From NCBI GenBank assembly GCA_000017645.1, contig CP000781.1, positions 62,001 to 126,000 on the forward strand: DNA of 64,000 nt. Reading direction: 5' to 3'. The translations under genes were made by a program, and so were the position numbers. The notes under the pieces are model-generated. The model made no database searches. It worked only from the letters and a program-made list of their open reading frames with translations, and was not told the origin of the DNA. Positions within the stretch are counted from its first letter, which is position 1, and each line of letters starts with the position of its first letter. This DNA comes from Xanthobacter autotrophicus Py2 (GTDB lineage: Bacteria; Pseudomonadota; Alphaproteobacteria; Rhizobiales; Xanthobacteraceae). Of the stretch, positions 20,277-31,140 are shown one piece after another.

Positions 20277-21490
20277 CGGGCTTCTCCCGCAAGTTCGGCG
20301 GCCATGCGCGCCACCAGATGGCGGGCGACTTCGGCCTTGGAGGCGGAGGGCCAGTCCTCCACCCCGGCAGCGGTCACAAGATGCACGGTGTTCACATCGC
20401 CTCCCATGATGCCGGTTTCCGGCGACACGTCGTTGGCGACGATCCAGTCGCAGCCCTTGCGCAGGCGCTTGTCGCGGGCATGGGCCACCACCTCCTGGGT
20501 CTCGGCCGCGAACCCCACCACGAGGCGCGGCCGCAGGGTGCCATGGCGGGCGATGGTGGCGAGGATGTCGGGATTCTCCACCAGGGTCAGGGTCGGGGCG
20601 CCGCCGGCGGTCTTCTTGATCTTCTGGTCGGACGCGTCGGCCACGCGCCAGTCGGCCACCGCTGCGGCGAACACGGCGGCATCCACCGGCAGGCTTTCCT
20701 CCACGGCGGCCAGCATCTGTTGCGCCGTCTCAGCATGGATCACCTTGACCCCCTTGGGGTCGGCGACCTCGGCGGGGCCGGACACCAGAATCACCTCCGC
20801 CCCCGCCGCCCGGGCCGCCGCGGCGATGGCGTGGCCCTGCTTGCCGGAGGAACGGTTGGCGATGTAGCGCACCGGGTCGATGGGCTCGTGCGTCGGACCG
20901 GAGGTCACGAGGATGCGCCGCCCCTTGAGCAGGGGGGCCTCGGCGATCCCGAAATGGGCCTCGATGGCGGCGAGGATCTCCATGGGCTCGGCCATGCGGC
21001 CTTCCCCGAACTCGTCGCGTTCTGCCATGGCGCCAGCGTTGGGCCCCACCATGGCGATGCCGTCGGCACGCAGCTGCGCCACGTTGCGCCGCGTGGCGGG
21101 GTGCGCCCACATGCGCGGGTTCATGGCGGGGGCCACCAGCACCGGCTTGTCGGTGGCGAGCAGCGCGGTGGTGGCAAGATCGTCGGCGATGCCGTGTGCC
21201 ATCTTGGCCAGCAGGTCCGCCGTGGCGGGCGCGACCACGACAAGATCCGCCTCCCGCGAAAGGCGGATGTGTCCGATGTCGTGTTCGGCGGTGAGGTCGA
21301 ACAGGTCGGTGAAGACGCGCTCGCCGGTGATCGCGCCCACGGACAGGGGGGTGACGAACTGCCCGGCCGCCCGGGTCATGACCGCCCGCACTTTCGCGCC
21401 GCGTTCCTTCAGGCGGCGGACCAGCTCCAGGCACTTGTAGGCGGCGATTCCGCCACCGATCAGGAGGAGGATGCGTTTATCGTTAAGCAT
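20273..21490 (-). CDS. coaBC: Bifunctional phosphopantothenoylcysteine decarboxylase / phosphopantothenate-cysteine ligase
   Basis: 405 aa from ATG 21490. N-terminal FMN-dependent CoaC domain: GGGIAAYK, with the catalytic His expected in HIRLSREAD, and [10 protein letters not shown]-terminal CoaB domain: [26 protein letters not shown], and the NDVS block. It performs two steps of coenzyme A synthesis. The long minus-strand frame extending to 22888 is an artefact; the start here has a GGGAG ribosome site. First gene of a coaBC-dut-rrf2-cysK run. Confidence 0.95.
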   Translation of the reverse strand: MLNDKRILLLIGGGIAAYKCLELVRRLKERGAKVRAVMTRAAGQFVTPLSVGAITGERVFTDLFDLTAEHDIGHIRLSREADLVVVAPATADLLAKMAHGIADDLATTALLATDKPVLVAPAMNPRMWAHPATRRNVAQLRADGIAMVGPNAGAMAERDEFGEGRMAEPMEILAAIEAHFGIAEAPLLKGRRILVTSGPTHEPIDPVRYIANRSSGKQGHAIAAAARAAGAEVILVSGPAEVADPKGVKVIHAETAQQMLAAVEESLPVDAAVFAAAVADWRVADASDQKIKKTAGGAPTLTLVENPDILATIARHGTLRPRLVVGFAAETQEVVAHARDKRLRKGCDWIVANDVSPETGIMGGDVNTVHLVTAAGVEDWPSASKAEVARHLVARMAAELAGEAR

Positions 21491-21712
21491 CGGCGGCTCC
21501 CGCTCGGCCTGCGGTCCGGCGGTGGCGCCGGGCGCCGCTGCCGACCTTGGATCGTCATGAACGCCATATAGACCGCGCCGCCGCGCGAGGCGAGACGGCG
21601 CGCGATGGCGTGGTTGCACATTTGCGCAACCCAGCCGAGCAGTTTGGGCCGATTGCGAAAACGGCTGGCAGGATTGTGGCGAAAGCGTTTCCAGCGCTCT
21701 AGGATCATCTCC

Positions 21713-22881
21713 ATGAGGGGCACTTCTCGCCAGAACGGACGGTCTGAGCCGAGCGCGAGCGCGAACGATCTGCGACTGACCGCCATCGGCGGTGAGTTCG
21801 CCGATCCGGCGCTGGAGGCGGTATTCCGCGCAAGCCGCCTCGGCGAGGCGCTCCGGCAGGCGCGCGTCCTGTTTGCCGCCTCGGTGATCCTCAACGCGCT
21901 GTTTCTCCTCAGCGACTGGCGCTTTGCGGGAACCGCGCATTTCGCCGTGGCGGTGTCGGCGCGATTCGTGGTGATCCTGGTGTCGCTGCTTTGCCTCGGC
22001 GCGATCTACCTGGCGAACACCCCCCGGCGGGCCGACCTGATCTACGCGTTCTGGCAATGGGGTACGGCGAGCGCGGTGGCGGTGCTGGTGACCTCGCAAA
22101 GCCAGCTGGCGCTGCTGGTGGTCATGATGCTGCCCACCATCTTCTATCTGGCGGTGCCCATCTCCTTCTCCTGGCTGCTGGCCGGCGGCATCGGCAGCAG
22201 TCTCCTGCTGTTCTACGGCTATGCCGACATGTCCATCGGCTGGCAGGTGGGGCTGGGACTGGCGCTTGCCGTGGCCTCCCTGAACATCGCGCTGATGATC
22301 GTGGTGTCGCGCACCAACCGCATGGAGCGGCAGTTCTGGGCCACGGCGGGCGAGGCCCAGAGCGCGAACGAGCGGCTGCGCATCAGCGAGGACACGCTGG
22401 AGAAGACGTTCCAGGCGGTGCCGCTGCCCCTCGTGGTGGCGCGGCTCGACGATGGGCGGCACGTCAAGTCCAACGCGGCGGCCCGGCGCTTCTATGGCGG
22501 CTCGCTGGACGCGCTGACCGGCGGCCTTTGCGGTGGCTGCCTTGAGCCGGAGGCCGCCAGCGTTTTCATGGGCCGCCTGCGCTCCGAGGGCGGGGTGACC
22601 GGTTTCGAGACCACGGTCTCGGTGAGCGGAGGCGAGGAACGGCGCGTGGTGCTGGCGGCCGCCGCCATCCCCATGGAGCCGGCGCCGCACCTGGTGGCGG
22701 CGCTGGTGGACGTGACCGAGCGGCGCGTCGCCGAGGAGCAGGTGCTCTACGCGGCGACCCACGACGGGCTCACCGGCCTGCCCAATCGCGCCGCCTTCCA
22801 GGACCGTCTCGGCGCGGCGCTCGCAGCGCGCCGGCCGGGGCAGGGGGTTTGCCTGCTGCTGATCGATCTGGACGGTCTGAA
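21713..22881 (+). pseudogene. GGDEF-EAL gene, 5' fragment (disrupted by IS1380-family insertion)
   Basis: Encodes about six membrane segments (residues ~40-200), a coiled linker, a PAS domain (~220-340) and the first part of a GGDEF domain (ATHDGLTGLPNRAAF, LLLIDLDGL). The frame is cut at the insertion and runs into IS sequence, stopping at 22921. The truncated product would lack the GGDEF signature and the whole EAL domain. Start taken at ATG 21713; a 21605 start is also open. If the IS and one target copy are removed, the frame joins the 3' fragment exactly. Confidence 0.9.
22877..22881. repeat. Target-site duplication, left copy (CTGAA)
   Basis: CTGAA immediately before the element, repeated at 24553-24557 after it. 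Confidence 0.85.
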
Positions 22882-24552
22882 CCCACATTTCCCAAGTAAG
22901 GCGCTGATTTCGCTGTCCTGACCATTATATTTCCTATATAAAACATGGTGTTGAAGGCTACGAGGGGCGCGTTTCATGGATCACCCAGAGGGTGCGGGCT
23001 TGCAACGGGCAGATCGGGTGGATTTCGACCCTCGCGTGCGGCTGGAATTTCGCGGCACGCAGCTCAGTTCCGACGGCGGCCTTCTGGTGATGCGCGAGCT
23101 TGATGACGCGCTCGGGTTGTCCGATTTGGCGTCAGCGGCGCTGCGCGATACTCGCTCTGGCAAGAACACGGTCCATCGGCTCGACGGCCTGTTCCGGCAA
23201 TCAGTCTTTGGGCGGCTGGCCGGATACGAGGATGTCAACGACGCCAACCGTCTCGCCTGCGATCCGGTCATGCGCCAAGTTGTCGGCGGCAGAGCGGTCG
23301 ATGCACAAGCGGCCTCGGCATCGCAGATGGGACGGTTCGAGACCGAGACGCTGGCTCTGGCCGGGAACCGTGCCGCGCTGGCCGACCTGAACGGGCAATG
23401 GATCGACCGGTTCCATGACCGTAACGGGCTGAAGTACATCGTTCTGGACATGGACAGCTCGGTCAGCCCGACCCATGGCGACCAGGAAGGGTCCGCCTGG
23501 AGTGGCCATTTCGACTGTAGCTGCTATCACCCCAACTTTCTGTTCAACCAGTTCGGGATGCTGGAACGCTGCGCCCTGCGCCATGGCAACGTCCACAGCG
23601 CCGATGGCTGGCGTGATGTTCTCGACCCCGTCATTGCGCGCTACGCGGAGCGCGACCTTGGTGGCAGGTTCTTCCGGGCCGATGCTGCCTACGCGATCCC
23701 GGCGATCTATGAGCGATTGGAAGAAGCGCGGTTCTTCTACGCCATCCGGCTGCCCGCAAACGCGGTCCTCAAGGACAAGATCGCGCATCGGCTAACGCGC
23801 CCTGTCGGGCGGCCGTCACTGACCAAGGTCAAGCGGTTCTTCGAGGAATTCGAGTATCAGGCGGCGTCCTGGGACAAGGAACGCCGGGTGATCGCCAAGA
23901 TCGAATGGCATCCGGGCGAACTGTTCCCGCGTGTCGGCTTCATCGTCACCAACCTGCCGATGGAGCCGGACTGGGTGGTGCGGTTCTACAACCAGCGCGG
24001 CACCGCCGAGCAGCACATCAAAGAGGGCAAATACGCCTTTCGCTGGACGCGGCTGTCGTGCCGGAAGTTCCGCGACAATGAGGTGCGGCTGCAACTGCAC
24101 GCCCTGGCGTACAACCTGGCCACCTTCTTGCGCTGCATCGAGCTGCCCGAGGCCATGGCCGACTGGTCGTTGACCAGCCTGCAACTGAAGCTGATCAAGA
24201 TCGGGGCACGTGTGGTCCGTCACGCCCGCACCATCACCTTCCAGCTGGCCGAGGTCGCTGTCACCGGCACGATGGTACGCGCCATCCTCGCCGCTATCCG
24301 CCGATTGCGAGCGCCACCGCTATGCGCATGATCGCGATCCACGCTCAAACTGAACGAAAGCGGCTGGACAGATCTGTCCGCTGCGCTGAAAAACGCCGCC
24401 CCTGGGCAAGGAAACAGCGGCTTCGCGGTCTGATCCGTCCAGATCCAGCAGTCTGCGCGACCGCAGGTGCCGCTTGCGGCAGAAAATCCTTGTCTAGCGC
24501 TCGGATACAGGCGCTCTTCACCTCAAACGACACGCCACTTGGGGAATGCAGG
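22882..24552 (+). mobile_element. IS1380-family insertion sequence (1671 bp)
   Basis: Bounded by imperfect 16-bp terminal inverted repeats: CCCACATTTCCCAAGT at 22882-22897 and its partner CCTGCATTCCCCAAGT read inward from 24552 (13 of 16 match). It is flanked by the 5-bp direct repeat CTGAA. One transposase gene fills 22976-24331; about 220 bp at the right end are noncoding. Length, single ORF and duplication size fit the IS1380 family. Confidence 0.92.
22976..24331 (+). CDS. IS1380-family transposase
   Basis: 451 aa, apparently intact. The DDE-type fold shows LDMDSSVSPTHGDQEG (first Asp), a second acidic region RFFRADAAYAIP, and YNQRGTAEQHIKEGKYAF holding the catalytic Glu. These motifs, with the N-terminal SSDGGLLVMRELD block, are typical of IS1380 members. 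Because the ORF is full length and both ends are intact, the element may still be mobile. Confidence 0.93.
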   Translation: MDHPEGAGLQRADRVDFDPRVRLEFRGTQLSSDGGLLVMRELDDALGLSDLASAALRDTRSGKNTVHRLDGLFRQSVFGRLAGYEDVNDANRLACDPVMRQVVGGRAVDAQAASASQMGRFETETLALAGNRAALADLNGQWIDRFHDRNGLKYIVLDMDSSVSPTHGDQEGSAWSGHFDCSCYHPNFLFNQFGMLERCALRHGNVHSADGWRDVLDPVIARYAERDLGGRFFRADAAYAIPAIYERLEEARFFYAIRLPANAVLKDKIAHRLTRPVGRPSLTKVKRFFEEFEYQAASWDKERRVIAKIEWHPGELFPRVGFIVTNLPMEPDWVVRFYNQRGTAEQHIKEGKYAFRWTRLSCRKFRDNEVRLQLHALAYNLATFLRCIELPEAMADWSLTSLQLKLIKIGARVVRHARTITFQLAEVAVTGTMVRAILAAIRRLRAPPLCA

Positions 24553-24557
24553 CTGAA
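24553..24557. repeat. Target-site duplication, right copy (CTGAA)
   Basis: Directly follows the right inverted repeat and matches 22877-22881. The codons CTG AAG resume the disrupted GGDEF gene. Confidence 0.85.
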
Positions 24558-25755
24558 GGACGTCAACGACACCCTCGGCCACGATGCCGGCGACGCGGCG
24601 CTGATGGAGACCGCCCACCGGCTGGATGCCCTGCTGGAGCCGGACGGCCTGCTGGCCCGGCTCGGCGGGGACGAGTTCGTGGCGGTGGTGAAGGGGGCGG
24701 CGCCGGTCGCCGCCGGCCAGCGGCTGGCCCACGCCATTCTCGCCGAACTACGCCGGCCGGTGCTGCACGCCGGACGCCATTTCACCACCCGGGCCAGCAT
24801 CGGGCTCGCCGCCTGCCCGGACCACGATTGCTCCTATGGCGAACTGATGAAGGACGCCGACCTCGCCCTTTATGCCGCCAAGCAGCAGGGCCGCAACCGC
24901 GCGGTGGTCTACGCCCCGGCCATGCGGCAGGCGGTGCTGGAGCGGGTGGCGCTCAACCGCGCCATGCGGGCTGCGCTGGCGGAGGACGAGATCATTCCCT
25001 ATTACCAGCCCAAGGTGTCGCTCGTGACTGGGCGCATCGAGGGGCTGGAAGCTCTGGTGCGCTGGCGCCGCTCGCCGCACAGCGTGCTGTCGCCGGGATC
25101 GTTCGAGGCCGCGCTGACCGATCCGGAGCTGGCCGTCCTCATTGGTGAGCGCATGGTGCGGCGGGTGTCGACAGACGTGCGCGGCTGGATCGAGGCGGGC
25201 CATCCGTGCGGGCGAATCGCCATCAACCTGGCGCCTGCCCAGTTCGCGGGTGGCGACCTCGCGGCGACGCTGCTGCGCCAGTTCCACGCCGCGGGGGTGG
25301 AGCCGACCCATTTCGACGTGGAGATCACCGAGACCGTCTTCCTCGGCCGCAGCTCCGACCACGTGGCGCCTATCCTTGATGAGCTCTACCGGGCGGGGGT
25401 GCGCATCGCGCTCGACGATTTCGGCACCGGCTACGCCGGCCTCATCCACCTGAAGCAGCTGCCCATCGACACCATCAAGATCGACCAGAGCTTCGTGAAG
25501 GATATCGAGCGCGACGCCTTCGACACCGCCATCGTCTGCGCCGTGATCGATCTTGGCCGCAACCTCGGCATGCGGGTGGTGGCCGAGGGGCTGGAAACCG
25601 CCGGGCAGGCCCGCTTTCTCAAGGACAAGCGCTGCGAGCTGGCGCAGGGCTTCTTCTTCTTCCGTCCCCTCGACGGGGCGGAGATGACCGAGCTGCTGCG
25701 CAAAGAGGGCGATGAGGCCGCCGCCGCCCGTCTCGCAACGTTTGAGACGAACTGA
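24553..25755 (+). pseudogene. GGDEF-EAL gene, 3' fragment
   Basis: Continues the disrupted gene with KDVNDTLGHDAGD, the intact diguanylate cyclase signature RLGGDEF and an EAL domain. The EAL domain shows EALVRWR, NLAPAQF, the DDFGTGYAG metal site and KIDQSFVKDI. The open frame reaches back to 24322 inside the IS but has no good start. Without the insertion the protein would be a membrane-bound enzyme that could make and break cyclic di-GMP. Confidence 0.9.
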
Positions 25756-26122
25756 CTGCGATCGCGTCGGACATCGGACGGGTGATGCGACCCGGCGAAA
25801 GCATAACCCCCGGGATTGCTTTGGTGCGCTGCAGCGCCGCAGGGTGAGGAAAGTTGCGGCAAATGCGACGCGACGCCTTTCGCAGTGCGAAATCTTTTTG
25901 CCGACACATGCGCTTAATCGTCAATTTTCGAACAATTGTCAGCTCGGGACGGGCCGGATGATGGCATCACTTGGCGCGAAAACGGACACTGATCAAAATG
26001 TGCTCAAAACGGCGGCAACTTTTGCCCTTACCTTGGGCACGACATGAGAATGAAACTAAATCAAAGTGTCGCTAATCATACAAAAAATTGGGATGGGAGC
26101 CTGAGGTGACGGAGACAGCACC
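25756..26122 (+). promoter_or_regulatory. nifA upstream region with one NifA-site-like match
   Basis: 367 bp with no gene; A/T-richer near nifA. It contains TGT-CGCTAATCAT-ACA at 26067-26082, an exact TGT-N10-ACA match only 40 bp before the nifA ATG. No confident -24/-12 element or full FNR/FixK box was found; only a half-site ATCAA at 26060-26064. The NifA-like match may be chance. Confidence 0.35.
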
Positions 26123-27916
26123 ATGGTTCATAACGAAGCGTTGCAAGTCGAGCGCGAGCAGCCCCGGGCTCATGTTCCCCTCGTATCCCTGAGCGATGTG
26201 GCGCTCACCGGGATCTACGAGATCTCGAAGATTTTGACGGCGCCGAACCGGCTTGAAACCACGCTGTCGAGCGTGGTCAGCCTGCTTTCGTCCTTCATGC
26301 AGATGCGCCATGGCGTTATTTCGCTGCTGGAAGACGACGGAATTCCCAACATCACAGTGGGCGCCGGCTGGAACGAGGGCACCGATGCGCGCTACCGCGC
26401 ACGCCTTCCGGAGAAGGCGATCGGCCAGGTGATCGCCACCGCCGTGCCGCTGATCGCGGAGAACGTTGCTTCCCATCCCGCTTTCGCCCCGGCCGATGTG
26501 GCCGCGCTGGGCGCCAGCGAGGAGACCCGCGTCTCCTGGATCGGTGTTCCGCTGCGCGTCGGCGCGCGCGTTATCGGCACCCTCACCATCGACCGGGTGT
26601 GGGACGGGCGCTCCGTGTTCCGCCTCGATTCCGACGTGCGCTTCCTGACCATGGTGGCGAACCTGATTGGCCAGACCGTGCAGCTGCATCGCGTTGTCTC
26701 CCGCGATCGCGAGCGCCTGATGGCCGAGAGCGGGCGCCTGCAGAAGGAATTGTCCGAGCTGAAGCCCCATACGGGCAGCCGCGAGCGCAAGCGCGTCTTT
26801 GTGGACGGCATCATCGGCGAGAGCCGGGAGATCCGCGCGCTGCTCGACAAGATCATGATTGTCGCCAAGTCCCATTCGCCCGTGCTGCTGCGCGGCGAGA
26901 GCGGCACCGGCAAGGAGTTGATCGCCAAGGCGATCCACGAGATGTCGCCGCGGGCCAAGGGCCCCTTCATCAAGCTGAACTGCGCCGCGCTGCCGGAATC
27001 CGTTCTCGAATCCGAACTGTTCGGTCACGAGAAGGGTGCCTTCACCGGCGCCGTGGGGGCCCGCAAGGGTCGCTTCGAACTGGCGGACAAGGGCACGCTC
27101 TTCCTCGACGAGATCGGCGAGATCTCGCCCTCGTTCCAGGCCAAGCTGCTGCGCGTGCTGCAGGAACAGGAGTTCGAGCGGGTCGGTGGTTCCCACACGC
27201 TGAAGGTGAACGTGCGTGTCGTCGCCGCCACCAACCGCAATCTTGAGGAAGCGGTGGCGAAGAACGAGTTCCGCGCCGATCTCTACTACCGCATCAGCGT
27301 CATCCCGGTGATCGTGCCGTCGCTGCGCGATCGCCGCGTGGATATCCCGCTGCTCGCCAACGAGTTCCTCGATCGCTTCAACCGTGAGAACGGTCGCGAT
27401 CTGGCGTTCAATCCCGACGCCATGGAAGTCCTTATGGGCTGCGGTTTCCCCGGCAATGTGCGTGAGCTTGAAAACTGCGTGCAGCGCACCGCCACCCTTG
27501 CCCAGGGCGGCGCCATCGTCAGCGACGACTTCGCCTGCAAGCACAACGAGTGTCTGTCGGCGCTGCTGTGGCGCAGCCCGGCCGAAGCGGCGACGCGCCG
27601 GCCCGTGGAAATCCCCTTGCCGGTGATGCCGTCGGTGGTCGCTCCCATTGGCGGCGAGCCGGCCAATTCCAATACCGTGACCAAGCTCCCGCTGCCCTTG
27701 GTCGCGCCGCAGCCCCTCTTGCCGGCCGCCGCTCCGGCGGTGGCGCCAGCCCGGCCGACCGCGCTGGACGAGGACTTGTCTGAGCGTGAGCGGCTGGTGG
27801 ACGCCATGGAGCGGGCCGGCTGGGTGCAGGCGAAGGCCGCGCGGCTGCTGGGCCTGACCCCGCGCCAGATTGGCTACGCGCTGAAGAAGCACGACATCGA
27901 GATCAAGCGCTTCTGA
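26123..27916 (+). CDS. nifA: Nitrogen fixation transcriptional activator NifA
   Basis: 597 aa. Domains in order: N-terminal GAF (about 35-190); sigma-54 AAA+ domain with Walker A GESGTGKE (Lys264), the sigma-54 contact loop GAFTGA (305-310) and Walker B LFLDEIGE; cysteine-bearing interdomain linker; and a C-terminal helix-turn-helix ([21 protein letters not shown]). The cysteines C440-x11-C452-x19-C472-x4-C477 match the spacing of oxygen-sensitive NifA proteins. No nifL is present. It activates -24/-12 promoters from TGT-N10-ACA sites, found before nifH, iscA, nifB and the ferredoxin gene here. Confidence 0.97.
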   Translation: MVHNEALQVEREQPRAHVPLVSLSDVALTGIYEISKILTAPNRLETTLSSVVSLLSSFMQMRHGVISLLEDDGIPNITVGAGWNEGTDARYRARLPEKAIGQVIATAVPLIAENVASHPAFAPADVAALGASEETRVSWIGVPLRVGARVIGTLTIDRVWDGRSVFRLDSDVRFLTMVANLIGQTVQLHRVVSRDRERLMAESGRLQKELSELKPHTGSRERKRVFVDGIIGESREIRALLDKIMIVAKSHSPVLLRGESGTGKELIAKAIHEMSPRAKGPFIKLNCAALPESVLESELFGHEKGAFTGAVGARKGRFELADKGTLFLDEIGEISPSFQAKLLRVLQEQEFERVGGSHTLKVNVRVVAATNRNLEEAVAKNEFRADLYYRISVIPVIVPSLRDRRVDIPLLANEFLDRFNRENGRDLAFNPDAMEVLMGCGFPGNVRELENCVQRTATLAQGGAIVSDDFACKHNECLSALLWRSPAEAATRRPVEIPLPVMPSVVAPIGGEPANSNTVTKLPLPLVAPQPLLPAAAPAVAPARPTALDEDLSERERLVDAMERAGWVQAKAARLLGLTPRQIGYALKKHDIEIKRF

Positions 27917-27966
27917 CGTCTTCCACTCTCGTCCGGATCCGGCCGAGCCTTCGGGTGTTCGGCCTT

Positions 27967-28000
27967 GAACCCGAAGTCGGCTGCGGCCGCCTTCGGGTTC
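27967..28000 (+). terminator. Hairpin after nifA
   Basis: GAACCCGAAG paired with CTTCGGGTTC, with a further GC core. No T tract follows. A second inverted repeat (CCTGTCCC/GGGACAGG, 28058-28080) lies just after it. They may end or slow the nifA transcript. Confidence 0.5.
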
Positions 28001-28161
28001 CGGCGTTATGGGGTCCGTTCGTCGCGCCTCCGCACCCGTCAGGACCGCTTGGCAATCCCTGTCCCGCGGGCGGGGACAGGGCGTCGGAAAATGGTGCGAC
28101 CACGGGCCTTCAGGCCGGGTGCGCCATCGCGCTGTGAGGCTTCGGATACCGACAGGCGGGC

Positions 28162-28177
28162 TGTCGCACTTGCGACA
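28162..28177 (+). promoter_or_regulatory. NifA upstream activator site
   Basis: TGT-CGCACTTGCG-ACA, an exact TGT-N10-ACA match and itself a near palindrome, 75 bp before the -24 element. Confidence 0.8.
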
Positions 28178-28251
28178 CGTTGTAGGGGGAACGACAGCAC
28201 GATGTTCTTTTGCTCAAAAGATTATTTATAATAATTCAATGGGTTAGCCGA

Positions 28252-28267
28252 TGGCACGGTGCTTGAA
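28252..28267 (+). promoter_or_regulatory. Sigma-54 -24/-12 promoter (imperfect -12) for ferredoxin gene
   Basis: TGGCAC-GGTGC-TTGAA. The -24 half is perfect; the -12 half has GA where GC is expected. The upstream NifA site and the downstream gene 43 bp on support it. Confidence 0.65.
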
Positions 28268-28309
28268 AGAGAGCCATGCCTGCCAATCTGCACAGCGCGG
28301 AGCTAGCCC

Positions 28310-28504
28310 ATGGCCTACAAGATTATTACGTCTCAGTGCACCGTCTGCGGCGCTTGCGAGTTCGAGTGCCCGAATGCCGCGATCAGCCTGAAGAACGACA
28401 CCTACGTCATCAACCCCAAGAAGTGCACCGAGTGCGAGGGCAGCTTCGAGACCCCGCAGTGCGCGGTGGTGTGCCCGGTGGAAAACACCTGCGTCCCGGC
28501 CTGA
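28310..28504 (+). CDS. 2[4Fe-4S] ferredoxin (FdxN type)
   Basis: 64 aa bacterial-type ferredoxin. First cluster motif Cys10-x2-Cys13-x2-Cys16-x3-Cys20-Pro. Second motif Cys39-x2-Cys42-x8-Cys51-x3-Cys55-Pro, whose 8-residue insertion is typical of FdxN-like proteins in nif regions. An extra Cys61 lies near the end. Likely a low-potential electron donor to nitrogenase or its assembly. A paralogue lies after nifB (55621). Own NifA/sigma-54 promoter. Confidence 0.92.
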   Translation: MAYKIITSQCTVCGACEFECPNAAISLKNDTYVINPKKCTECEGSFETPQCAVVCPVENTCVPA

Positions 28505-28833
28505 CGGACTGGGCGGCGGGTGGCCCGCAAGGCGCCCTCGGGCGTGTCTGCGGGCCGGTCCCCGCGCAGTCGGTTCAGCGGGAAGTGTTCACTGGGACGC
28601 GTTCGGTAATCGCATTCCAGTGGTGAGTGAAGTGAAGGCGGGCGGTGGATCCCAGATCGCCATCCGCAGGGTGCCGAGGCCCGGCGCATCCTGAATGGAT
28701 GCGGGGCCGGCCGGTTTCCGGGCGAAAGCGTTTCAGGCGAAGTCTTTTCAAGGCCCCTGGCGGGCTTCATGTGCGGTGTGCTGCGCCCGGTAACGTGAGC
28801 GCGCCGCCGCTGGCAAGTTGGACGGAGGGACAT
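28505..28833 (+). other. Gap before sufB with hairpin, no promoter recognised
   Basis: 330 bp without a gene. A hairpin GGCCCGC/GCGGGCC (28522-28556) with an inner GC stem follows the ferredoxin stop. No TGT-N10-ACA site or good -24/-12 element was found, so the suf genes either read through from the ferredoxin promoter or use an unrecognised promoter. Confidence 0.4.
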
Positions 28834-30318
<1,485 letters not shown>

Positions 30319-30374
30319 CGCCAAGTCTTCGATCGTCCAAATCGCCCGGCCCCACACATCAAAGGATCTTCACC

Positions 30375-31136
30375 ATGGCTCCCCTTCTGGAAATCAAGGA
30401 CCTCCATGCCGAGATCTCGGGGGGGCGCAAGATCATCGACGGCATGAACCTCACCATCAATCCCGGTGAGGTGCATGCCATCATGGGGCCGAACGGCGCC
30501 GGCAAGTCCACCCTGTCCTATGTGCTCTCGGGCAAGCCGGGCTATGACATCACCGCCGGCGAGGTGATCTTCCGCGGTGTGAACCTGCTGGAACTGTCGC
30601 CCGACGAGCGCGCGGCCCAGGGCCTGTTCCTGTGCTTCCAGTATCCGCTGGAAATCCCCGGCGTCTCCAACATGGCGTTCCTGCACACGGCGGTGAACAG
30701 CCAGCGCCGCAAGCGCGGCGAGACCGAGCTGACCTCGCCGGAGCTGGTGCGCAAGGTACGCGAGCTGGGCCAGACGCTCGGCATCAACGCCGAGATGCTG
30801 AAGCGCCCGGTGAACGTGGGTTTCTCCGGCGGCGAGAAGAAGCGCAACGAGACGCTGCAGATGGCGTTGCTGGAGCCCTATCTGTGTGTGCTCGACGAGG
30901 CGGATTCGGGCCTCGACATCGACGCGCTGAAGGTGGTGTCCAACGGCGTGAACGCGCTGCGCTCGCCCGAGCGCTCCATGCTGGTGATCACCCACTACCA
31001 GCGCCTGCTCGATTATATCGTGCCGGACGTGGTCCACGTCTTCGCCGCCGGTCGCATCGTGCACACGGGCGGCAAGGAACTGGCGCTGGAGCTGGAAGCC
31101 ACCGGCTACGCCCAGTACCAGAACGAGGCGGCGTGA
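30375..31136 (+). CDS. sufC: SUF ABC-type ATPase SufC
   Basis: 253 aa. Walker A GPNGAGKST, signature FSGGEKKRNE, Walker B CVLDEADSGLDID and H-loop VITHYQRL. The SUF-specific ELSPDERAAQGLFLCFQYP block is present. It powers conformational change in the SufBCD complex in the cytosol. 56 bp after sufB. Confidence 0.96.
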   Translation: MAPLLEIKDLHAEISGGRKIIDGMNLTINPGEVHAIMGPNGAGKSTLSYVLSGKPGYDITAGEVIFRGVNLLELSPDERAAQGLFLCFQYPLEIPGVSNMAFLHTAVNSQRRKRGETELTSPELVRKVRELGQTLGINAEMLKRPVNVGFSGGEKKRNETLQMALLEPYLCVLDEADSGLDIDALKVVSNGVNALRSPERSMLVITHYQRLLDYIVPDVVHVFAAGRIVHTGGKELALELEATGYAQYQNEAA

Positions 31137-31140
31137 TCCC

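Noticed and set aside
21491..22888. Possible long N-terminal extension of CoaBC on the minus strand
   Set aside because: The CoaC domain begins at ATG 21490 with a ribosome site, and the extension is antisense to the GGDEF-EAL gene.
25965..25990. GGCATCACTTGGC as a -24/-12 element for nifA
   Set aside because: GG and GC are 9 bases apart, not 10, so it does not fit sigma-54 spacing.
26050..26075. FixK/FNR box before nifA (TGAAACTAAATCAA)
   Set aside because: Only the right half-site matches; the left half lacks TTGAT.
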